This document shows positions 42,551 to 51,315 of a stretch of DNA of 64,000 nucleotides, in pieces. The notes under the pieces are model-generated. The model saw only the letters and a program-made list of their open reading frames with translations. It ran no database searches and was not told the DNA's origin. The position numbers and the translations under genes were made by a program. Within the stretch, counting starts at the first letter, position 1; every line of letters begins with the position of its first letter. Origin of the DNA: an uncultured Alphaproteobacteria bacterium (lineage in GTDB: Bacteria > Pseudomonadota > Alphaproteobacteria > JAPOUT01 > G958296285); NCBI GenBank assembly GCA_958296285.1, contig OY282459.1, positions 1 to 64,000 on the forward strand, in the 5' to 3' direction.

Positions 42551-43340
42551 AGCCCAAATCCACCCACACAGGAGCGTGATCCGAAGGCCTAACGCCACCG
42601 CGAACCTCCCGATCCACCTCACAACCACCCAACAAATCCGCCCCGCGAGGCGACAACAAAATATGATCTATCCGCAAACCAAAATCCCTCCGATACGAAC
42701 CCCCCTGATAATCCCAAAAACTATAAACCCGACCCCCCCCCGATGCCGACCGCAAAGCATCAGTGAAACCACAATGCAGCAAAGCCCGATACGCCTCCCT
42801 CACCTCGCGCTGATATAAAGCGTCATCGCCAAACCGCGCCGCATCCCAAACATCCACCGCCTCCGGAATCACATTGTAATCCCCCGCCAAAACCAAAACC
42901 TCCTCCAACGCCAACAAACTCCGCGCATGAGCCGAAAAATCCGCCATCCACAAAATCTTGTTCCGATATTTGTCAGACCCAACAGGATTCCCATTCGGAA
43001 AATACGCCGACCCAACCCGATAAGAAACGCCCCCCGCCTCAAAAGACAATTCCAAATATCGCGCCTCGTCATCCTCGCGCCCGGGCAAACTATCCCGCGC
43101 CAGCTTCACATCGCCCAAACCATCGCGCATCGCCACCGCCACGCCATTGTAAGATTTCTCGCCCCGCGCATAAAGCCGATAGCCCGCGCGCCGAAACGCC
43201 TCAAAATCTATCTGCTTCGCCTCCGCCTTCAACTCCTGCAGACAAAGACAATCCGGCTTCATCGCCTCAAGCCAAGCGAGAACCGCCTCCATGCGGACGC
43301 GAAGCGAATTGACGTTCCACGTCGCGATCCGAATCATCAC
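42543..43340 (-). CDS. xthA: Exodeoxyribonuclease III
   Basis: 265 residues; start at 43340 or 43337 (MIRIATWNVNSLRVR). Members of the exonuclease-endonuclease-phosphatase fold repair abasic sites. Conserved metal and catalytic residues are visible: ATWNVNS (Asn), LCLQELK (Glu near 36), YARGEKSYNGVAV, LAGDYNVIP (Asp-Asn near 155), YSFWDYQGGSYRRDFGLRIDHIL (Asp) and the final SDHAPVWVDL (Asp-His). The last two residues and the stop codon come from palindromic element I. Confidence 0.95.
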   Translation of the reverse strand: MMIRIATWNVNSLRVRMEAVLAWLEAMKPDCLCLQELKAEAKQIDFEAFRRAGYRLYARGEKSYNGVAVAMRDGLGDVKLARDSLPGREDDEARYLELSFEAGGVSYRVGSAYFPNGNPVGSDKYRNKILWMADFSAHARSLLALEEVLVLAGDYNVIPEAVDVWDAARFGDDALYQREVREAYRALLHCGFTDALRSASGGGRVYSFWDYQGGSYRRDFGLRIDHILLSPRGADLLGGCEVDREVRGGVRPSDHAPVWVDLGSS

Positions 43341-43343
43341 GCC

Positions 43344-43679
43344 TCAAACAGAAAAGGACGCGCCGCAGCCGCAAGACGAAGCCGCCTTCGGATTCCGAAC
43401 CTGAAAAGACGCGCCGATCAACTCTTCCACATAATCAATCTCCGAGCCTTCCAAAAAAGGAAGCGAGACCGAATCCACAAGGACTGTCACGCCATCGCGC
43501 GAGATTTTCAAATCGTCAGCCTTCGCTTCTCGCGTCAGCGAGAAATCATATTGAAAGCCCGAGCAGCCGCCGCCCAAAACCGACAGGCGCAGCATCAAAG
43601 ACGGATTGCCCTTCTCCGCGACAATCGCGCCTATCTTCTTCGCCGCCGCCGCGCTGACTATCACCGCGTTTTTCTCCAT
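43344..43679 (-). CDS. erpA: Iron-sulfur cluster insertion protein, A-type carrier
   Basis: 111 residues. The three conserved cysteines of HesB/IscA proteins are present: the first in GGGCSGFQYDF near 39, and the pair in SSCGCGASFSV at the C-terminus, with FLEGSEIDYVEELIGASFQV between them. LRLSVLGGGCSGFQY and the ErpA-like C-terminus favour ErpA over IscA. It delivers Fe-S clusters to target proteins, which in this window include IlvD, SdhB and BioB. It lies just upstream of, and 3 bp from, xthA. TATAAT at 43732-43727 (minus) is a good -10. Confidence 0.92.
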   Translation of the reverse strand: MEKNAVIVSAAAAKKIGAIVAEKGNPSLMLRLSVLGGGCSGFQYDFSLTREAKADDLKISRDGVTVLVDSVSLPFLEGSEIDYVEELIGASFQVRNPKAASSCGCGASFSV

Positions 43680-43711
43680 AACCTTTCTTCCGAACCTTTC
43701 TGAAGACCATC

Positions 43712-43736
43712 TATGCTATGAACCCGATTATAACCA
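43712..43736. promoter_or_regulatory. Divergent erpA / argS promoter region
   Basis: On the minus strand GGTTATAAT gives a consensus -10 (43732-43727) for erpA-xthA. On the plus strand TATGCTATGAA gives a TG-extended -10 candidate (TATGAA at 43716-43721) for the argS cluster. The two overlap within 25 bp. Confidence 0.5.
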
Positions 43737-43756
43737 CATAACCATGATGAAAACCG

Positions 43757-45544
43757 ATGTCGCACGACCTTTTTGAAATCTATCGGCGGCGCGTCCAAGC
43801 CGCGCTTAAAACGCTGTCCGCGAAGGGAGAGATTCCGAAACCGTCCAATCCCGCCGCCGCGTCAAGACGCCCCTCCGCTTTCGCCCTTGAGCCGCCCAGA
43901 GATTCGCGGCATGGCGACATGGCTTTGAACGCCGCGATGGCGCTCGCCAAAGAGGCGGGCGAGAATCCTCGCGCGCTCGCCGAAAAAATCCGCCCCGCCC
44001 TCCAAAAAATGGAAGGCGTGGAGAAAGCCGAGATCGCCGGCCCGGGCTTTCTCAATCTGACCCTCAAAGACGAAATATGGCAGAGCGAGATTCCGAAAAT
44101 CCTCGCCCTCAAAGATTCATACGGGTCTTCGGCGCGAGGCGAAGGCAGGCGCGTCTTGATAGAATATGTCTCCGCCAACCCGACAGGCCCTCTTCATATC
44201 GGACATGCGCGGGGCGCGGTCTTCGGGGACGCGCTGGCGCTCCTGATGGAAAAGACGGGCTGCGCCATCACCCGCGAATATTACGTCAATGACGCCGGCG
44301 CCCAAGCCGACACTCTCGCCGCCTCCGTTTGGACGCGCTGCCGGCAGTCTTTGGGCGAGACGATCGCTCTCAAAGAGGGGCTGTATCCGGGCGATTATCT
44401 TGTCCCTGTCGCCGAAGAGATTCTGAAAAACCATGGCGGCGACAGGCTGACGGCGATGAAGGACGAACCCCGCCGCGCCCTTCTGCGCGAAGAGAGCGTC
44501 CGAGCGATGATGGATCTCATTAAAGCGGATCTCAAAGATTTGGGCGTCTCGCATGATTGTTTTATCCATGAGAGCGCGCTCGTGAGGCGAGGCGCGGTGA
44601 AGAAAGCGGTCGGCATTTTGGAGAAGAAGGGCTTCGTCCATGAAGGGACGCTCCCGCCGCCCAAAGGGGGAAAAGGGAAAGAATCGGCAGATTGGACTCC
44701 GCATCGGCATCTTCTCTTTTTGGCGTCCCGTTTTGGCGACTCGTCTGACCGCCCTCTCCAAAAGAAAGATGGCTCATGGACTTATTTCGCCTCCGACATC
44801 GCCTATCACCACGACAAGATCGCGCGGGGCTTTGACGAGGTTGTTAATGTTTGGGGCGCGGATCACGCCGGCTACGCGCCGCGCCTCCGCGCCGCCTTTG
44901 AGGCTTTCGGGAGCGGGGCGGATTTTCATGTTAAACTCTGCCATATGGTCAGAGTCTTGAAAGACGGCAGCCCGGTGAAAATGTCCAAGCGGGCGGGGGG
45001 CTTCATCGCGCTCCGTGATGTTCTGAAAGAGACGGGGCGCGACGCCTTCCGCTTCCAAATGCTGACCCGCAAGAATGACGCGCCTCTGGATTTTGACATG
45101 AAGAAGGTCTTGGAGCAGGCGAATGAGAATCCGATTTTTTATGTGCAATATGCCCATGCGCGAATCTGCTCGGTTTTCCGCCGCGCCGAAGAGGCGGGCT
45201 TGACGGAAGAGGAGGAAAGGGAAGCCGATTTCGCGCTCCTCGCCCATCAAAGTGAGACGAGTCTGATAAAGATGCTCGCCCGCTTCCCGCGGCAAGTCGC
45301 GCTTGCCTCGTCCATGCGCGAGCCTCATCGGATCGCTTTTTATCTGCATGATTTGGCGGCGCTTTTTCACGCGCTATGGAATGTCGGCAAAGACGCTCCG
45401 GCGCAGCGCTTTCTGTTGGAAAATCGCAATGACGAAGAGCGCGCGCTGACTTTGGCGAGGCTCGCTCTTCTGCGCGCTTCCAAGATCGTTCTCGCCGAAG
45501 GTTTGAGAATCTTGGGCGTCCGCGCGGTGGAGGAGATGCGCTGA
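43757..45544 (+). CDS. argS: Arginyl-tRNA synthetase
   Basis: 595 residues, class I synthetase. Additional domain 1 is at the N-terminus (VEKAEIAGPGFLNLTL). The HIGH motif is ANPTGPLHIGHARGAVFGD near 145. No canonical KMSKS is needed in most ArgRS, but VKMSKRAGGFIALRDVL near 415 serves as the equivalent. The C-terminal anticodon-binding domain has FYVQYAHARICSVFR and ALFHALWN. It is first gene of a long plus-strand cluster ending with pcm. Its TGA overlaps the nagZ ATG (TGATG). Confidence 0.97.
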   Translation: MSHDLFEIYRRRVQAALKTLSAKGEIPKPSNPAAASRRPSAFALEPPRDSRHGDMALNAAMALAKEAGENPRALAEKIRPALQKMEGVEKAEIAGPGFLNLTLKDEIWQSEIPKILALKDSYGSSARGEGRRVLIEYVSANPTGPLHIGHARGAVFGDALALLMEKTGCAITREYYVNDAGAQADTLAASVWTRCRQSLGETIALKEGLYPGDYLVPVAEEILKNHGGDRLTAMKDEPRRALLREESVRAMMDLIKADLKDLGVSHDCFIHESALVRRGAVKKAVGILEKKGFVHEGTLPPPKGGKGKESADWTPHRHLLFLASRFGDSSDRPLQKKDGSWTYFASDIAYHHDKIARGFDEVVNVWGADHAGYAPRLRAAFEAFGSGADFHVKLCHMVRVLKDGSPVKMSKRAGGFIALRDVLKETGRDAFRFQMLTRKNDAPLDFDMKKVLEQANENPIFYVQYAHARICSVFRRAEEAGLTEEEEREADFALLAHQSETSLIKMLARFPRQVALASSMREPHRIAFYLHDLAALFHALWNVGKDAPAQRFLLENRNDEERALTLARLALLRASKIVLAEGLRILGVRAVEEMR

Positions 45545-46503
45545 TGGGCGGCGTTCTTCCTGTGATTTTCGGCGCGGGAGGCGCGAAACTCAGCGATGAC
45601 GAGCGCGCCTTCTTTAGGGAATCTCGCCCATGGGGCTTCATCATTTTTGAGAGAAATGTTGAGACGCCCTCCCAGCTCCGCGCTCTGACGGAAGCGATGC
45701 GCGAGGCGGTCGGACATGACGCCGCCATTCTGACAGATCAGGAGGGCGGGAGGGTCGCGCGATTGAAACCGCCTCATTGGGGAGCTTATCCTTCAGCCCG
45801 CCATTTCGGAAAACTTTACGAGAAAAACGCCGATCAAGCGCTTCAAGAGGTCGCGTCATGCGGGGCGGCGATCGGCGAGGCTCTCGCCTCTGTCGGAATC
45901 AATGTCAATTGCGCGCCTGTCTTGGACGCGCCTGTCGGGGGCGCGGATCCGATCATTGGCGACCGCGCCTATGGCGAGGAAGCCGACATGATCGCGGCGC
46001 TCGGCAGAGCCTTCGCCGAAGCGCATCTGAAAGCGGGCGTCCTGCCTGTGCTAAAACACATGCCCGGACATGGTCGCGCCCCCGCCGACAGTCATAAGAA
46101 AACGCCCTTCATAGACGAGACGGCGGAGGCGATGGAGAGATCGGACTTTCTCCCTTTCCGCGCTCTTAAAGAGATGCCGCTCGGCATGACAGCGCATTGC
46201 GTCTATCGGGAGATAGACCCCGACCGCCCGGCGACCGTCTCGCCCCTTGTCATTGAGAAGGCGATACGCGGGCGCATCGGCTTTGACGGGCTCTTGATGA
46301 CGGACGCGATTGAAATGGAGGCGCTCTCGGGATCGCTCAGCGCTCGCGCCGAGGCGTCTTTGCGGAGCGGCTGCGACATGGTTCTGTCCTCTTCGGGCTT
46401 GATGAAGGATATGGAGGAGATCGCCTCCCGCCTGCCTCTTTTGGCGGGGGAGTCGGAGCGCCGCGCCGCCGGCGCGATGGCGCGTCTTGGGTCTTTGACG
46501 TGA
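45544..46503 (+). CDS. nagZ: Beta-N-acetylhexosaminidase (GH3)
   Basis: 319 residues, glycoside hydrolase family 3, cytosolic. It removes N-acetylglucosamine from recycled anhydromuropeptides. The motif KHMPGHGRAPADSHK near 180 carries the His and Asp of the NagZ acid/base loop, and the nucleophile Asp is in GLLMTDAIEMEAL near 258. FFRESRPWGFIIFERNVETPSQL and DQEGGRVARL are further signatures. In other alphaproteobacteria a SPOR-domain gene often sits between argS and nagZ; here they overlap directly. Confidence 0.95.
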   Translation: MGGVLPVIFGAGGAKLSDDERAFFRESRPWGFIIFERNVETPSQLRALTEAMREAVGHDAAILTDQEGGRVARLKPPHWGAYPSARHFGKLYEKNADQALQEVASCGAAIGEALASVGINVNCAPVLDAPVGGADPIIGDRAYGEEADMIAALGRAFAEAHLKAGVLPVLKHMPGHGRAPADSHKKTPFIDETAEAMERSDFLPFRALKEMPLGMTAHCVYREIDPDRPATVSPLVIEKAIRGRIGFDGLLMTDAIEMEALSGSLSARAEASLRSGCDMVLSSSGLMKDMEEIASRLPLLAGESERRAAGAMARLGSLT

Positions 46504-47435
46504 AAAAATCTCCGCCTTTTGCTAGAATCGCCGCATCGCCTCTTCGGAAGACTCTGATGTCCGACAAAGCCTCCAAGCGCGCGAGTCTCGCGCCCCCGCC
46601 GCCGCTGTCCGCCCCGGCCGCGCCGGCCTCTTTTGAGCCGATCGGCGGAGATTCCGACATCGCCTTCCGAATCCAAATAGAAGGGTTTGAGGGGCCGTTG
46701 GATCTTCTCCTTTTTTTGGCGAGACGGCAGAAAGTGGATTTGTCGCAAATCTCCATTTTGGAACTTTCCGAGCAATATCTTTCTTTCATTCAAAAGATTC
46801 GCTCGCGGCATTTGGAAATCGCCGCCGAATATCTTCTAGTCGCGGCGTGGCTCGCCTATATGAAATCCTGCCTGCTCCTTCCCGAGCGCGAGGAAAGCCA
46901 TGAAGATGAGACGCGACAATCTTCGGCGTGGCTGCTTTGGCGGCTGGAAAAGCTGCAAGCGATGCAGGAGGCGGCGGGACGGTTGATGGCGCGTCCGCGT
47001 CTTGGGCGCGATCTTTTCGCGCGCGGGCTGCCGGAGCCAATCCAGCGCATGACGAAAAGCGTTTATCGCGCGAATCTCTACGATCTTCTCTCCTGCTACG
47101 CGCAGGTCGCCGCCGCCAGCCGCGCGCCGAAACCGTGGCGCGCTGTCCGAGGCGATCTGTGGCGCATGGAGGAGGCGCGCCGATGGCTGGAGAATTTTTT
47201 TGGCGAGACCGTCTTCGGCGAGACCGTCTTCGGCGAGACCGCCTCTTGGCGTCCGTTGGAGGAGATTCTGCGCGAGATCAGACCCTCGCTCCGCCGAAGC
47301 GCGCTGGCCAGCGCCTTCGCCGCGATGCTGGAAATGGCGCTGGAGGGGCGCGTGGAAATCCGCCAAGACGATCTCTTCGCGCCCCTTTATCTGCGCCGCC
47401 GCGAGACGCCGCCTTCTGGCGGGGACGCCGCATGA
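46500..47435 (+). CDS. scpA: Segregation and condensation protein A
   Basis: 311 residues from a GTG overlapping the nagZ TGA (GTGA); an ATG at 46557 (MSDKASKRAS) is the alternative. The kleisin ScpA bridges SMC heads. The N-terminal SMC-binding region is FEGPLDLLLFLARRQKVDLSQISI near 63, then EYLLVAAWLAYMKSCLLLP, and the C-terminal winged helix is SALASAFAAMLEMALEGRVEIRQDDLF. An in-frame 15-bp triplication near 47208-47245 gives GETVFGETVFGETA in the linker. Confidence 0.94.
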   Translation: MKKSPPFARIAASPLRKTLMSDKASKRASLAPPPPLSAPAAPASFEPIGGDSDIAFRIQIEGFEGPLDLLLFLARRQKVDLSQISILELSEQYLSFIQKIRSRHLEIAAEYLLVAAWLAYMKSCLLLPEREESHEDETRQSSAWLLWRLEKLQAMQEAAGRLMARPRLGRDLFARGLPEPIQRMTKSVYRANLYDLLSCYAQVAAASRAPKPWRAVRGDLWRMEEARRWLENFFGETVFGETVFGETASWRPLEEILREIRPSLRRSALASAFAAMLEMALEGRVEIRQDDLFAPLYLRRRETPPSGGDAA

Positions 47436-48109
47436 GCCAAGACGAAAAAAACAGAGGCGGCAGCATCATTCCGATGCTTCGCCGCCGCGCCTCGCCCCAG
47501 CGCGATCACGCCGAAGCGCTGCGAATCTTGGAAGCGCTTCTCTTCGCCTCTGACGAGCCCCTTTCCGAAAAAGACCTCGCGCGCCATCTCCCTCAAGAGG
47601 CCCCTCTTGCGAAACTCCTCGCCCAACTCCAGCAGGACTATAAAAGCCGCGGCGTTCATTTGGCGCGGGTCGCCGACAAATGGCTCTTCCGCACGGCGGA
47701 GGATCTGGCCTATCTTCTGCGCCGCGAAGAGACCTTCTCGCGCCCCCTCTCGCGCCCGGCTCTTGAGACTCTTGCCGTCATCGCCTACCACCAGCCGATC
47801 ACGCGGGCGGAGATAGAGGCGATTCGCGGAAAAAGTTTCTCGGCGGGAACGATGGAGAACCTCTTTAGGGTGGGATGGCTCAAAATCTGCGGAAGACGGC
47901 GCGCGCCGGGACGACCTGTCACTTACGGCGTCAGCGAAGATTTTCTCGCCCATTTCGGCTTGGAAAGTCTCAAGGATTTGCCGGGCTTGGATGAGTTAAA
48001 AGCGGCGGGGCTTTTGGAGAAAACGCCGCCTCGTCAAGACGCGCCAAGCCCCGATGAGCCAAGCCCCGATGAAGCTCGCCCCAATGAAGATTCCTCCACC
48101 CCCGCCTGA
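47432..48109 (+). CDS. scpB: Segregation and condensation protein B
   Basis: 225 residues from ATG at 47432 overlapping the scpA stop (ATGA). Two winged helices: ALRILEALLFASDEPLSEKDLARHLP at about 30-55 and the conserved LSRPALETLAVIAYHQPITRAEIEAIRG near 105, then GWLKICGRRRAPGRPVTYGVSEDFLAHFGLESLKDLP. ScpB dimers bind ScpA in the SMC condensin complex. The tail has a tandem SPDEPSPDE repeat from a 15-bp duplication. Confidence 0.95.
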   Translation: MSQDEKNRGGSIIPMLRRRASPQRDHAEALRILEALLFASDEPLSEKDLARHLPQEAPLAKLLAQLQQDYKSRGVHLARVADKWLFRTAEDLAYLLRREETFSRPLSRPALETLAVIAYHQPITRAEIEAIRGKSFSAGTMENLFRVGWLKICGRRRAPGRPVTYGVSEDFLAHFGLESLKDLPGLDELKAAGLLEKTPPRQDAPSPDEPSPDEARPNEDSSTPA

Positions 48110-48116
48110 AACCCCG

Positions 48117-49229
48117 ATGACCACGCCCGCCCTTCTCTTTGACGCCGTCTCCAAAAATTATGACGGACGCCAAGCGCTGAACGCCCTGTCATGGGAACTC
48201 GGGCGCGGCGAAATTCTCTGCCTTCTCGGACCGTCAGGCTGCGGCAAAACGACAACGCTGATGATCGCCGCCGGACTCCTGCGCGAGGATTCGGGACGCG
48301 TGTTCCTGCGCGGGCGCGAAGTCTCGGGTCCGAAAAACTTCACGCCTCCCGAGAAGCGGGGCATCGGCTTTGTCTTTCAAGATTACGCGCTTTTCCCTCA
48401 TATGACGGCGCTTGACAATGCGGCTTTTGGGGTTTCGGGCGGCAGGGCGGCAGGACGCGCCGCCGCTCAAGAAACTCTGAAAACGCTCAATCTTGACGAC
48501 AAAGCCCATCTCTATCCGCATGATCTCTCGGGCGGAGAGAAGCAGCGCGTGGCTTTGGCGCGCGCCATCGCCCCTTCGCCGCGCATCATCTTGATGGACG
48601 AGCCTTTTTCCAATTTGGACAGGCATCTGCGCGAGCGTCTGCGCGAGAAGACTCGCGCCATTTTGCGGGAGAAAGGGGCGTCCTGCCTTTTCGTGACCCA
48701 CTCTTCGGAAGAGGCGATGTGGATGGGCGACAGAATCCTCCTTATGCGCGGGGGGCGCATTGTTCAGCAGGGCAAGCCGCAGGAGCTTTTTGACAAGCCC
48801 GCCGACATTTCCGCCGCCCGCCTCTTTGGCGAGATCAATCTCGTCTCCGCCGCGATTTGCCGAAACGGCGGGGGATTGGAAGCGCGGAGCGCGAGCCTCG
48901 CCATGCCGGCGACCGGATTCCGAGACGGCGACAAGGCGCTTCTCGCCATACGCCCCGAAGCCTTCAGCCTCGTCTCGGAAGGCGGGGGCGGCGGCGGCGA
49001 TGGGGACGGGAGCGGGGACGGCAATGGGGCATTGTCGCTGAAGGGGCGCGTCTTGGAGGCGCGCCCGATGGGCGGAGACGCGATTCTCGCCCTCGCCGCC
49101 GAAGGCTTCCCGATGCCTCTCAAAGCGCGAATCCGAAATCGCGCCCTTCCGCGTGTCGGAGAAAAGGTGCAAATGCGTCTTTCTCCCGATATGATGTTCC
49201 TTTTCGCAGAGACGCCGCAGGAGGAATGA
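48117..49229 (+). CDS. Iron(III)-type ABC transporter ATP-binding protein (FbpC/FutC-like)
   Basis: 370 residues from the ATG at 48117; earlier in-frame ATGs at 48054 and 48087 overlap scpB. Walker A GPSGCGKTTTLMIAAG near 38, Q-loop FQDYALFPHM, signature LSGGEKQRVALARA, Walker B IILMDEPFSNLD and H-loop VTHSSEEAMW are intact. The C-terminal TOBE region (about 240-365) includes a Gly/Asp-rich insertion GGGGGGDGDGSGDGNG. Sequence class and genomic need make it the likely partner of the iron permease and binding protein at 13.4-16.1 kb; this pairing is inference. It is embedded in the scp-tat cluster with a 3-bp gap to tatA. Confidence 0.85.
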   Translation: MTTPALLFDAVSKNYDGRQALNALSWELGRGEILCLLGPSGCGKTTTLMIAAGLLREDSGRVFLRGREVSGPKNFTPPEKRGIGFVFQDYALFPHMTALDNAAFGVSGGRAAGRAAAQETLKTLNLDDKAHLYPHDLSGGEKQRVALARAIAPSPRIILMDEPFSNLDRHLRERLREKTRAILREKGASCLFVTHSSEEAMWMGDRILLMRGGRIVQQGKPQELFDKPADISAARLFGEINLVSAAICRNGGGLEARSASLAMPATGFRDGDKALLAIRPEAFSLVSEGGGGGGDGDGSGDGNGALSLKGRVLEARPMGGDAILALAAEGFPMPLKARIRNRALPRVGEKVQMRLSPDMMFLFAETPQEE

Positions 49230-49232
49230 GCG

Positions 49233-49511
49233 ATGGGTCCGAATTGGATGCAAATTTTGGTTGTCGCGATTTTGGTGCTGCTGCTCTTCGGGCGCGGCAA
49301 GATCGCGGCGCTGATGCAGGATGTCGCGCAGGGCATCAAGAGTTTCCGCAAAGGCTTGGAAGAGTCGCCATCGGAGGAGGAGACGCCGAGTCTCGCGCCG
49401 AAAGACAAGCGAGACGCGCCCCCCGCGCCCGACTCGCCCTCCGCGCCCGACTCGCCTTCCGAGTCAAGACGCCCCGCGTCAGGACGCTCTGATCCGAAAG
49501 ACGCGCCTTGA
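49233..49511 (+). CDS. tatA: Sec-independent translocase protein TatA
   Basis: 92 residues. A short N-terminal membrane helix ([19 protein letters not shown]) is followed by the FGRGKI hinge and the amphipathic helix [19 protein letters not shown], the TatA hallmark. The Pro/Ser/Asp tail contains an 18-bp in-frame tandem duplication ([12 protein letters not shown]). TatA polymerises to form the channel for folded, twin-arginine substrates. Confidence 0.95.
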   Translation: MGPNWMQILVVAILVLLLFGRGKIAALMQDVAQGIKSFRKGLEESPSEEETPSLAPKDKRDAPPAPDSPSAPDSPSESRRPASGRSDPKDAP

Positions 49512-49515
49512 CGTG

Positions 49516-49761
49516 ATGCTGGATTTGGGCTGGTCGGAATTTTTGCTCTTGGGGGCGCTGGCGCTGCTGCTTTTCGGCCCGCGCGACATGGCGCGTCTGA
49601 TGCGGCGGCTGGGGCGTTTTGCCGCCCAAGCGCGCGAGAGCCTCTGGGAGATTCGCCGCGCTTTGGAGGAGGCGGACGCCCCGCCGCCCCCGCCGCCGCC
49701 GCGTCAAAAAAGCGAGGAGACCGACAAGAAGAAAGGCGAGGAGAATGCGCCGCGCCCCTGA
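49516..49761 (+). CDS. tatB: Sec-independent translocase protein TatB
   Basis: 81 residues from ATG at 49516, at the short end of the family's range. MLDLGWSEFLLLGALALLLFGPRDMARLMRRLG has the TatB features: Glu near position 8 in the membrane helix, GP-hinge (FGPRDMA) and amphipathic helix, followed by a Pro-rich tail. TatB forms the substrate receptor with TatC. Its end overlaps the tatC start by 17 bp. Confidence 0.93.
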   Translation: MLDLGWSEFLLLGALALLLFGPRDMARLMRRLGRFAAQARESLWEIRRALEEADAPPPPPPPRQKSEETDKKKGEENAPRP

Positions 49762-50521
49762 CGACAAGCCTCTTCCTTTGGCGGGGCATTTGGAAGAATT
49801 GCGGCGGCGTCTGCTTTTCGCGCTTGGCGCGTGGTGCGCGGCGTTTCTTTTCTGCTTCGCCTTCGCCGACAGGCTCTTCGCTTTTCTTTTGCGCCCCTAT
49901 CTGGCCGCCGCGCCGTCTGGACGCGCCGCGGAGCTCATCTACACCGCGCCGCAGGAGTTTTTTCTGACGCAGATCAAACTGGCTCTTTTCGGCGGCTTCA
50001 TTCTGGGCTTTCCCGTGATCGCGCAGCAGCTTTATCGTTTTGTCGCGCCCGGTCTCTACGGCCATGAGCGCCGCGCCTTTCTGCCCTTTCTGCTGCTGGC
50101 GCCGCTTCTTTTTCTGATGGGGGCGGCGCTGGTGTATTTCGGCGTCATGCCTTTGGCGCTGGCCTTCTTTTTGGGGATGGAGCAGACCGGAGACGCGCCC
50201 ATCACGATGCTTCCAAGAGTGAGCGAGTATTTGAGTCTCGTCATGACTTTGGTGATCGCTTTCGGTCTCGCCTTTCAGCTGCCTGTGATTTTGGGTCTTT
50301 TGGCGCGGGCGGGCTTTCTGCGCGCCGAGGATTTGCGGGGGGGTCGGAAATACGCGATTGTCGGGATTTTCGCCTTCGCGGCGCTGTTGACGCCGCCGGA
50401 CATTGTCAGCCAAATCGCTCTGGCGCTGCCGACTCTTCTCCTTTATGAAATCTCCATCCTTTTCGTCCGGCGCGGCGAGGAGGCGACAGACGTCCCTCGC
50501 CCCAAGCGAAAGAAGGCTTGA
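49745..50521 (+). CDS. tatC: Sec-independent translocase protein TatC
   Basis: 258 residues from ATG at 49745. Six membrane helices. The signal-peptide-binding motif LAGHLEELRRRLLFAL near 11 and the conserved periplasmic and loop residues (YTAPQEFFLTQIKLALFGG near 65, and FAFAALLTPPDIVSQIALALPTLLLYE near 210) are all present. It is the twin-arginine signal receptor. A serS gene usually found between tatC and surE in related genomes is absent. Confidence 0.96.
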   Translation: MRRAPDDKPLPLAGHLEELRRRLLFALGAWCAAFLFCFAFADRLFAFLLRPYLAAAPSGRAAELIYTAPQEFFLTQIKLALFGGFILGFPVIAQQLYRFVAPGLYGHERRAFLPFLLLAPLLFLMGAALVYFGVMPLALAFFLGMEQTGDAPITMLPRVSEYLSLVMTLVIAFGLAFQLPVILGLLARAGFLRAEDLRGGRKYAIVGIFAFAALLTPPDIVSQIALALPTLLLYEISILFVRRGEEATDVPRPKRKKA

Positions 50522-50526
50522 TCCCG

Positions 50527-51315
50527 ATGCGCATCCTCCTGACCAACGATGACGGCATAGACGCGCCGGGCTTGCGGGTTTTAGAATCCATCGCGAGAGA
50601 GATTTCCTCCGATCTCTGGATAGTCGCGCCGCGCGTGGAGCAGAGCGGCAAGGCGCGCTCTTTCAGTTTCGGAAGCCCGCTGCGCCTCTATGAAAGAGAC
50701 CCCCGGCGCTTCTCGGTGGAGGGGACGCCTGTGGATTGCGTCATGCTCGCCGTCCATCATTTGATGCGCGGAAAGAGGCCGGATTTGATCCTTTCAGGCG
50801 TCAATCGCGGACAGAACATCGCCGAAGACGTCACCTATTCGGGGACGGTCTCGGCGGCGGCGGAGGGCGCGATTCTGGGCATTCCCTCCATCGCCTTGAG
50901 CCAAGCTTTCGGCTTGGACGGAACGAGCCTCTCTCTCCATTGGGAGACCGCCGAAGCCCACGCGCCAAGCCTCATTAAGAGGCTGATCAAGCGCTCCTGG
51001 CCCAGCGACATTGTGTTGAGCGTGAATTTTCCGCATCGCGCGCCCTCCGATGTGGAAGGGACGCGGATCACGCGGCAGGGGAAGCGCGAGCAGCCCTTCT
51101 TCCATGTGGAAGAGCGAATCGATCCGCGCGGGCAGTCCTATTATTGGTTCGGTTTCAAGAGAAAGCAGGGACAGACGGAAGAAGGCACCGATCTCCACGC
51201 CATTTACGGCGGATATATTTCCATCACGCCGCTCCATTTTGACCTGACCCACAACCCGACCCGAGACGCGCTCGCCGAGACGCGCGAAGCCCTCGCCGCC
51301 CCCGCCAAGCCATGA
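50527..51315 (+). CDS. surE: 5'/3'-nucleotidase SurE
   Basis: 262 residues from ATG at 50527 (MRILLTNDDGIDAPGL); a TTG nine bases earlier overlaps the tatC stop and may be used for coupling. The metal-binding TNDDG motif, APRVEQSGKARSFSF, GTPVDCVMLA, LSGVNRGQNIAEDVTYSGTVSAA and SVNFPH follow in the usual order. It is a stress-survival phosphatase acting on nucleoside monophosphates. It is coupled to pcm, the classic surE-pcm pair. Confidence 0.96.
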   Translation: MRILLTNDDGIDAPGLRVLESIAREISSDLWIVAPRVEQSGKARSFSFGSPLRLYERDPRRFSVEGTPVDCVMLAVHHLMRGKRPDLILSGVNRGQNIAEDVTYSGTVSAAAEGAILGIPSIALSQAFGLDGTSLSLHWETAEAHAPSLIKRLIKRSWPSDIVLSVNFPHRAPSDVEGTRITRQGKREQPFFHVEERIDPRGQSYYWFGFKRKQGQTEEGTDLHAIYGGYISITPLHFDLTHNPTRDALAETREALAAPAKP

